From NCBI GenBank assembly GCA_044433365.1, contig JAWXTR010000040.1, forward strand, positions 1 to 24,570: DNA of 24,570 bases, in the 5' to 3' direction. Origin of the DNA: CAMQVM01 sp044433365. GTDB taxonomy: Bacteria; Bacteroidota; Bacteroidia; Bacteroidales; Rikenellaceae. The position numbers and the translations under genes were made by a program. This document shows, in pieces, positions 7,502 to 12,457 of the stretch. The notes under the pieces were generated by a model. That model did no database searches. It worked only from the letters and a program-made list of their open reading frames with translations, and was not told where the DNA came from. How positions within the stretch are numbered: the stretch's first letter is position 1; each line of letters opens with the position of its first letter.

Positions 7502-9388
7502 CTATTTTCTAGTAGATCTGTTTTTTAACTTACCAACCTCTTGAGCAGTAAGATAACGCCAGAATCCACGTTTTAGACCTTTTTTAGTGATACCTGCAAA
7601 GTATACTCTATCTAGCTTCATCACCTTATATCCTAAATGTTCGAACATACGACGTATAATACGATTACGTCCGCTATGAATTTCTATTCCAACCTCACGA
7701 GTATCTTCTGAAACATAACTTAACTCATCGGCGTAAGCCATCCCATCTTCAAGCTCAATGCCGTTGGCAAGCTGCTCCATATCCTCCTCTTTTACAGGTT
7801 TATCAAGGAATACGTGATATATTTTTTTCTTCTCATACGATGGATGTGTAAGCTCTTTAGCAAGTACGCCATCATTTGTAAGAATTATTACACCCATACT
7901 GTTTTTGTCGAGACGACCCACTGGGAAAACTCTCTCTTTGACCTTATCTCCAAGGATATCTATAACTGTGGTCTCTGCATTTGGATCTTCAACGGTTGTA
8001 ACAGCATTTTTTGGCTTATTCATTACGATATATACCAATTTTTCACCGCTTAGTTGCTCACCATTGTGGCATACTACATCACCTGGTTGCACTCTAATAC
8101 CCAATTCTTTTATAACCTCACCATTAATGGTAATTTCACCAGCTTTGATAATTTCGTCAGCTTCACGACGAGAGCATACTCCCGACATTGCTACATAACG
8201 ATTCAGACGAATCTCTTCGTTCATCACTGGCATTGGCATAAATGGTGCAGTAGATTTAAAGCGTTTTCTTGCTCCATCTCTACCATCTCTACCATCTCTA
8301 CCATCTCTTCCTCTACGATTGTCACGGTTATATCCGCCATTATCTCTATTAGAATAGTTATTATCTCTGTTATAATCGCCTTCACGGTTGTAACCACCAC
8401 TACGCTGCTCATAGCCACCGCCACGATTGTCGCCATTCGAGCGATACTGTGGGCGAGATTGAGAGTATGAGTTGTTGCGCTCACGAGAGCCACCTTCACG
8501 AGAGTAGCCACCCTCTCTTTGTCCATATTGCGAAGAGTTATCTCTTCTACCATACGATGGTCGAGAAGAGTGCTCACCATCTCTATTATAGCTAGGACGA
8601 GAGTATGAACCTTTGTTTTCTCTACTATTTTCTCTGTTGTATGAACTATTATTATTGTAGCTATCTCTACGATTGTACGATGAGTTATCTCTACGAGAGT
8701 CACGACCATACGAAGAGCCACCCTCACGATTGTAAGAAGAGCCGCCATTTCTATTACCATAAGAAGAGCTGCTATTTCTATTACTGTAAGAAGAGCCTCC
8801 CTCTCTATTGTGTGAATAGCTGCTTCTGCTTTCACCACCACGATTGTATGAAGAGTTTTCTCTTCTTGAATCACGATTATATGATGATGATGATGAAGCT
8901 TCTCTACCATACGGTTTTGAATAAGAAGAGTTTTCGTTTTGACTCTCACGACTGTAAGACGAATTATCTCTATATGATGAATCTTGGTTAAAATGAGAAG
9001 TAGATTCATCGCCTTTATTGCTAGTAAATGGTGATCTAGCTCTTTGTTGTTCGTCGTTTTGGTATGGGGCAAAGCCATTTTCACCCTCATTACGTCTTAT
9101 GCGAGGGCGACGACTTTTACTTCCCTCACCTACAATCGAATTTTCACCTTGGCGAGTTTTGTAGACAGGCTCTCTATGGCTATTAAAGCCTTTTGGTCTG
9201 TTTTCAGAGTCAAAATTTGGGTTAAACGAACGGCGTTTTGAACCATCGTTACCAAAACCTCTGTTTGAAGAGAAATCATTGTTATCTCTCTCTGGTTGTG
9301 ATTTTCGTTCCTCACGGAAAGAAGTCTCACTCTTTTCTTTCATGAAAAAGCTGTTATCTAAGCCTTTTTCTTCACTCTTTTTTTCCAT
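7502..9388 (-). CDS. rluB: rRNA pseudouridine synthase (RsuA/RluB family) with a long disordered N-terminus
   Basis: Isomerises a uridine in rRNA. The catalytic part occupies only the last 240 or so of 628 residues: an S4 RNA-binding domain (about 392-440, IRLNRYVAMSGVCSRREAD), then the synthase domain with GRLDKNSMGVIILTNDG (491-507) where Asp494 is the catalytic aspartate, and SGRNRIIRRMFEHLGY (572-587). Residues 1-385 are low complexity, rich in Ser, Arg, Asn, Gly, Tyr, Glu and Asp. They contain many SSYNR/SSYSR-like units (about 138-355) and an RDG tandem (361-372). Arg-rich N-terminal extensions on this enzyme occur in Bacteroidota, but this one is long. It has its own promoter at 9490-9521. 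RluB versus RsuA/RluE specificity cannot be decided from motifs alone, so the symbol is tentative. Confidence 0.88.
   Translation of the reverse strand: MEKKSEEKGLDNSFFMKEKSETSFREERKSQPERDNNDFSSNRGFGNDGSKRRSFNPNFDSENRPKGFNSHREPVYKTRQGENSIVGEGSKSRRPRIRRNEGENGFAPYQNDEQQRARSPFTSNKGDESTSHFNQDSSYRDNSSYSRESQNENSSYSKPYGREASSSSSYNRDSRRENSSYNRGGESRSSYSHNREGGSSYSNRNSSSSYGNRNGGSSYNREGGSSYGRDSRRDNSSYNRRDSYNNNSSYNRENSRENKGSYSRPSYNRDGEHSSRPSYGRRDNSSQYGQREGGYSREGGSRERNNSYSQSRPQYRSNGDNRGGGYEQRSGGYNREGDYNRDNNYSNRDNGGYNRDNRRGRDGRDGRDGRDGARKRFKSTAPFMPMPVMNEEIRLNRYVAMSGVCSRREADEIIKAGEITINGEVIKELGIRVQPGDVVCHNGEQLSGEKLVYIVMNKPKNAVTTVEDPNAETTVIDILGDKVKERVFPVGRLDKNSMGVIILTNDGVLAKELTHPSYEKKKIYHVFLDKPVKEEDMEQLANGIELEDGMAYADELSYVSEDTREVGIEIHSGRNRIIRRMFEHLGYKVMKLDRVYFAGITKKGLKRGFWRYLTAQEVGKLKNRSTRK
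8274..8309 (-). repeat. Four 9-bp tandem units encoding Arg-Asp-Gly
   Basis: CCATCTCTA is repeated four times on the plus strand (the last unit ends in T). On the coding strand this gives tandem RDG triplets at residues 361-372. Near-identity of the units points to recent slippage and possible length variation between strains. Confidence 0.8.
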
Positions 9389-9489
9389 CTAATCTTTAGT
9401 ATAAAGAAATTTTGTGTCGGGAAACTACAACTGTTCCCTTTTTGTTATATATATTGTTGTATTTTGCTAGTACAAGTTCAAATAGTGTG

Positions 9490-9521
9490 CAAAAATATAA
9501 AATTTAGCTGACTTTTCAAAA
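9490..9521 (-). promoter_or_regulatory. Promoter of the pseudouridine synthase gene
   Basis: On the minus strand, TTTTG (9517-9521) is followed 19 nt later by TATTTTTG (9490-9497). This is a perfect fit to the Bacteroidota -33/-7 promoter. The expected start is near 9483, giving a leader of roughly 95 nt. Confidence 0.65.
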
Positions 9522-9536
9522 TAATGAAATCCAATT

Positions 9537-9616
9537 ATTAGAAGTTCCCTTAAATCGGACTTTAATATCCTTTAAACAAAAAATCTCTAAAATTTCAGAG
9601 TTTAGAAGTTCTCTTT
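9537..9616. repeat. Gene-end repeat R2 (two direct copies downstream of queE)
   Basis: ATTAGAAGTTCCCTTAAAT (9537-9555) and TTTAGAAGTTCTCTTTA (9601-9617) flank about 45 bp. The second copy contains the queE stop codon (TAA, 9615-9617). Confidence 0.65.
9577..9600 (-). terminator. Probable intrinsic terminator after queE
   Basis: On the minus strand CTCTGA, AATT loop, TTAGAG (9600-9585, one G-U pair) is followed by ATTTTTTG. The stem is short (6 bp), but the T-run and position are right. It lies between the two R2 repeat copies. Confidence 0.45.
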
Positions 9617-10253
9617 ATGGAATACGCATAAACTTGTGAGTTTGCAGCGAGATAGACCACTGAGGGTTTTCTTTAACAAATTCCACTATTAGTGGCATAT
9701 TCTGATTCATCTTACTCCACTCAGGCTGTAAATATAAGCGAGTGCTCTTTTTTACCTTAGCAGCACACTCTTTTGCCCACTCAATATCAGTATCAAAATC
9801 TTCGATTATAACCTTTAGTTCGTCTGCCATTCCATACGACTGCTCTAGTGGTTGAAGCTTACGCTTTGGTGATAAACATACCCAATCGAAAATGCCGCTA
9901 AAAGGCGACGAACCGCTTGTTTCAAGAAAAATCTCGACACCTCTGCTCTTTAGCTCACGAGTTAGAATATCAAGCGGGTAGAGTAGTGGCTCTCCACCAG
10001 TAATTACAATGCTTTTAGCCTTACACTCCATCGCTCTTTCTATGACTGTAACGACCGAAACAGGCGGAAAATTGCGTGGATTCCAACTCTCTTTTGCATC
10101 ACACCATTTGCAACCCACATCACAACCGCCAAGACGTATAAAATATGCCGCTTTGCCTGTATTGTAGCCCTCACCTTGAACCGAATAAAAATCTTCTACT
10201 AATGGTAGAAGTTTGCCCCCCTCTAAAAGAGGTAATATATTTTCAATACTCAT
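9615..10253 (-). CDS. queE: 7-carboxy-7-deazaguanine synthase QueE (radical SAM)
   Basis: Converts 6-carboxy-tetrahydropterin to 7-carboxy-7-deazaguanine, a step to preQ0 and queuosine, using SAM, Mg2+ and a [4Fe-4S] cluster. At 212 residues it has the usual compact length. DFYSVQGEG (21-29) is the QueE-typical opening. The cluster cysteines are Cys44, Cys48 and Cys51 (C-x3-C-x2-C), and the SAM-binding GGEP is at 86-89. ETSG (111-114), LSPK (127-130) and a C-terminal LQTHKFMRIP complete the family pattern. It starts only 4 bases after hpt, so the two are one operon. No other queuosine genes are in the window. Confidence 0.95.
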   Translation of the reverse strand: MSIENILPLLEGGKLLPLVEDFYSVQGEGYNTGKAAYFIRLGGCDVGCKWCDAKESWNPRNFPPVSVVTVIERAMECKAKSIVITGGEPLLYPLDILTRELKSRGVEIFLETSGSSPFSGIFDWVCLSPKRKLQPLEQSYGMADELKVIIEDFDTDIEWAKECAAKVKKSTRLYLQPEWSKMNQNMPLIVEFVKENPQWSISLQTHKFMRIP

Positions 10254-10257
10254 TTTT

Positions 10258-10818
10258 CTAATTTTCTTCGCTTAAAGCATATATCTTGCCTAATGTTCTA
10301 CCTAACTGGTCGTAATCTAAACCATAACCGACAAGAAAAACATCCTCTTTCATATCAATACCATAATATTCCACCTCTAAATCTTTGCGAACAGTATTAG
10401 ATTTTAGGATAAGTGCCGCAGCACTAACCGAGGCAGCACCTCGTCTAAGGTATTCTTCTTTAAGATGATAAATAGAGTTGCCACTATCGATAATTTCATC
10501 TAAGATAATCACATCTCGCCCCTTAAGCTCAATATCTACATCCAAAATAGTTTTTATCTCATTGCTTCGCTCTAATCCAGAGTATGAAGATATTTTAATA
10601 AATACTATTTCAGCCTGAAAATCTAATTTCTTTACCAAATCGGAGGTGAACATATATGCACCATTAAGCACAGAGATAAAAATTGGTGGATTTTGGTTGC
10701 AATCTTTATTTATGAAGTCGCAGTTAATCTTTTTAGCAATTTTTTCAACAGCTTTTTCAATTATATCTTCATTAATGTAGGGTTCGAACAGTAGATTTTT
10801 TAGCCTAATTTTTGTCAT
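10258..10818 (-). CDS. hpt: Hypoxanthine phosphoribosyltransferase
   Basis: Salvages hypoxanthine and guanine to IMP and GMP with PRPP in the cytoplasm. The 186 residues are family-typical. The PRPP-binding loop is VIILDEIIDSGNS (103-115). It carries Asp-Glu where many homologues have Glu-Asp, which keeps two acidic residues. SSYSG (77-81) is the flexible active-site loop. VFLVGYGLDYDQLGR (160-174) holds the purine-stacking Phe161 and the Asp of the base pocket. It is the first gene of hpt-queE. Its promoter overlaps that of the divergent purE. Confidence 0.94.
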   Translation of the reverse strand: MTKIRLKNLLFEPYINEDIIEKAVEKIAKKINCDFINKDCNQNPPIFISVLNGAYMFTSDLVKKLDFQAEIVFIKISSYSGLERSNEIKTILDVDIELKGRDVIILDEIIDSGNSIYHLKEEYLRRGAASVSAAALILKSNTVRKDLEVEYYGIDMKEDVFLVGYGLDYDQLGRTLGKIYALSEEN

Positions 10819-10841
10819 TCCTATAATATTATATATCTTTG
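10811..10841 (+). promoter_or_regulatory. Promoter directing purE
   Basis: TTTG (10811-10814), 19 nt, then TATCTTTG (10834-10841): an exact Bacteroidota promoter. The -33 box lies inside the first codons of hpt on the other strand. Predicted start is near 10848, giving a purE leader of about 115 nt. Confidence 0.65.
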
Positions 10842-10843
10842 TG

Positions 10844-10876
10844 CAAAGATAATTTAATATTTTTTGATTTTCAAAA
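10844..10876 (-). promoter_or_regulatory. Promoter directing hpt-queE
   Basis: On the minus strand, TTTTG (10872-10876), 20 nt, then TATCTTTG (10844-10851). Predicted start is near 10837, giving a leader of about 18 nt. Its -7 box is the mirror image of the purE -7 box, two bases away. Confidence 0.7.
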
Positions 10877-10962
10877 TAAATCGTCTGAAAATTGCGTTTT
10901 TCAAAAAGTAAATTAAAAAAATTGAATTTTTCAAATCTAAAATAATCACTAACTATTATAAT

Positions 10963-11475
10963 ATGACACCAAAAGTAACAATTATCATGGGTAGCACTTC
11001 AGATATGAAGGTTATGAGCGAAGCTGCCAAATTTTTTGATGAAATGGAAATTCCTTTCGAAATTTATGCTCTTTCAGCGCACCGTACACCAGAATTGGTT
11101 GCTGAATTTGCAGAAAATGCTGAAAGTAGAGGTATTGAGGTGATTATAGCTGCTGCTGGCGGTGCTGCGCACCTTCCAGGGGTAATAGCTGCATCTACTC
11201 CACTTCCAGTTATTGGAGTGCCTATCAACTCTTCTAACTCTATCGATGGTTGGGATAGCGTCCTTTCAATTCTTCAAATGCCTTCAGGTATTCCAGTTGC
11301 AACAGTTGCACTTGATGGAGCTAAAAATGCCGCAATCTTAGCTGCTCAAATCTTAGCTACTGCATCTCCTGAAATCAAAGCTAAAGTGGCTGCATTTAAA
11401 GCAGATATGAAAAATAAAATCGCTAAAGCTAATGAGGATTTAAAAGAGATTAAATATAAGTTTAAAACAAATTAG
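10963..11475 (+). CDS. purE: N5-carboxyaminoimidazole ribonucleotide mutase PurE (class I)
   Basis: Rearranges N5-CAIR to CAIR in de novo purine synthesis, in the cytoplasm. The 170 residues match the class I length. IMGSTSDMKVM (8-18), SAHRTPE (38-44) with the catalytic histidine, GGAAHLPGVIA (66-76) and the LPVIGVP / LSILQMPSGIPVATV segments (81-115) are all diagnostic. No purK lies next to it. Upstream (10862-10940) are three TTTTTCAAA-like repeats that might be regulator sites. The tract after the stop is a 7-bp tandem repeat. Confidence 0.96.
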   Translation: MTPKVTIIMGSTSDMKVMSEAAKFFDEMEIPFEIYALSAHRTPELVAEFAENAESRGIEVIIAAAGGAAHLPGVIAASTPLPVIGVPINSSNSIDGWDSVLSILQMPSGIPVATVALDGAKNAAILAAQILATASPEIKAKVAAFKADMKNKIAKANEDLKEIKYKFKTN

Positions 11476-11480
11476 TTTAA

Positions 11481-11517
11481 ATTATAAATTATAAATTATA
11501 AATTATAAATTATAAAT
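11481..11517. repeat. Five tandem copies of ATTATAA after purE
   Basis: Exact 7-bp units run from 11481 to 11515 and break off at 11516, starting six bases after the purE stop. The unit differs from the ATTATGCATT/ATTATGAATT element of the suf operon. It is probably a slippage-prone AT tract. Confidence 0.75.
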
Positions 11518-11554
11518 GAAAAGTGATTTGTAATTTATCATTAACCTTTAAGAG

Positions 11555-12088
11555 ATGATAACTAACCAAAGAGACTCAAGAGATAAGCACGTTGCCCAGG
11601 TGGCGCACCACATGATGAACGCTGCACGTACAGCACCCAAAAGCAAAGGCATAGATATTATCGAAATTGCACTTGTTGAGGGTGAAGATATTAAAACATT
11701 GTCAAATAAAATGTTGGAGCTAGCCGAAGAGCTTGGCTACAAATTTTTTATAAGAGATGGTGAAAATATTTTAGATTCTCAAGCTATCGTATTAATTGGC
11801 ACGCCAAATGTAGCTATAGGTTTAAATTGTGGTTATTGCGGATACGACAAATGTGCCTCAAGAGCTTGGGGAGTGCCTTGTGCGCTAAATTCAATAGATT
11901 TAGGTATTGCGGTAGGTTCGGCATGTTCGATGGCTTCGGATATGAAAGTCGACACACGTGTAATGTTTTCGGCAGGTTTAGCAGCTAAAACAATGGGGAT
12001 TCTTGGCTCTGAGTGCACTCAGGTGATAGCTATAGCAGTTAGTTCATCAAGTAAAAGCCCATTTTTTGATAGAAAATCAACAAGATAG
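11555..12088 (+). CDS. DUF2148 family ferredoxin-like protein of unknown function
   Basis: A 177-residue cytoplasmic protein matching the 'uncharacterized protein containing a ferredoxin domain' (DUF2148) family. An N-terminal helical part, with a conserved-looking RDSRDKHVAQVAHHMMNAARTAPKSKG (6-32), precedes a cysteine motif NCGYCGYDKC (91-100, Cys92, Cys95, Cys100), with further cysteines at 109, 124 and 154. The family C-terminal signature SPFFDR is at 168-173. The cysteine spacing suggests an Fe-S cluster, but the function is not known. It follows purE by 79 bases and may share its transcript. It ends at a strong terminator. No signal peptide or membrane segment is seen. Confidence 0.85.
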   Translation: MITNQRDSRDKHVAQVAHHMMNAARTAPKSKGIDIIEIALVEGEDIKTLSNKMLELAEELGYKFFIRDGENILDSQAIVLIGTPNVAIGLNCGYCGYDKCASRAWGVPCALNSIDLGIAVGSACSMASDMKVDTRVMFSAGLAAKTMGILGSECTQVIAIAVSSSSKSPFFDRKSTR

Positions 12089-12093
12089 GCAGT

Positions 12094-12110
12094 AAAGGAA
12101 CTCCCTTTAA
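12094..12110. repeat. Gene-end repeat R3 (degenerate, after the DUF2148 gene)
   Basis: AAAGGAACTCCCTTTAA, a near-palindrome six bases after the stop. Its complement TTAAAGGGAGTTCC matches the AAAGGGGAGTT half of the repeat family. Confidence 0.4.
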
Positions 12111-12119
12111 AAAACTATA

Positions 12120-12164
12120 AAAACAGAAGAAATCTCCAAAATTTGAGATTTCTTCTGTTTTTTT
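12120..12164 (+). terminator. Strong intrinsic terminator after the DUF2148 gene
   Basis: A perfect 17-bp stem (12120-12136 with 12145-12161), with an 8-nt loop, ends in a run of seven T on the plus strand. It lies about 30 bases after the stop codon and closes the purE transcript. Confidence 0.9.
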
Positions 12165-12353
12165 GTAAATAATGATGTTTATCTACGATTTTGCCCATTT
12201 CGTCTAAATAATTTGTAGATTTTTCTACTAAAATATATTTTTGTAGCGTAAAAAAATATAATAATTTCAAAAAGCAATAAAGGCATATTTTGGTCACTTT
12301 TTTAAAAAAGTGCAAAAATAGAGGTAATCTAGAGGTTTTGTCGACGTAAACTA
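12165..12353. other. Non-coding leader region ahead of the outer-membrane protein gene
   Basis: The gap between the terminator and the outer-membrane protein gene holds no credible gene. It contains an 18-bp perfect palindrome CACTTTTTTAAAAAAGTG (12295-12312) followed by GCAAAAATAGAGGTAAT (12312-12328). Both motifs recur, slightly altered, near 24230-24291. Confidence 0.5.
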
Positions 12354-12381
12354 TTTGTATATTGACTTGATAGTAGTTTTG
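12354..12381 (+). promoter_or_regulatory. Candidate promoter of the outer-membrane protein gene
   Basis: TAGTTTTG (12374-12381) is a perfect TAnnTTTG. A TTTG at 12354-12357 is only 16 nt upstream, shorter than the usual 19-20, so the -33 assignment is weak. Predicted leader is about 70 nt to the preferred ATG. TTTTGCGAATGACC (12377-12390) recurs inverted at 24228-24242. Confidence 0.5.
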
Positions 12382-12457
12382 CGAATGACCTAATAAAAAA
12401 GAATAAAATTTGATAAATAATTACACTGGAATTAATTTCCAAAAAACAAAAAACGAG

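Noticed and set aside
8274..8309. Short regular repeats as a CRISPR array
   Set aside because: Units are 9 bp, contiguous and in frame in a coding region; there are no spacers and no cas genes.
8224..9090. Long open frame (288 codons) overlapping the pseudouridine synthase leader
   Set aside because: It lies in another frame of the same strand over the repetitive Ser/Arg/Asn region; its His/Thr/Val/Ile-rich repeats mirror the repeat structure and resemble no known protein.
12115..12315. Minus-strand frame of 66 codons after the DUF2148 gene
   Set aside because: It covers the terminator stem and AT-rich leader sequence; low complexity (Phe/Leu/Tyr/Lys).
12410..12457. Earlier in-frame ATG for the outer-membrane protein
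   Set aside because: It would put 16 polar residues in front of a normal signal peptide; the ATG at 12458 is the better start.
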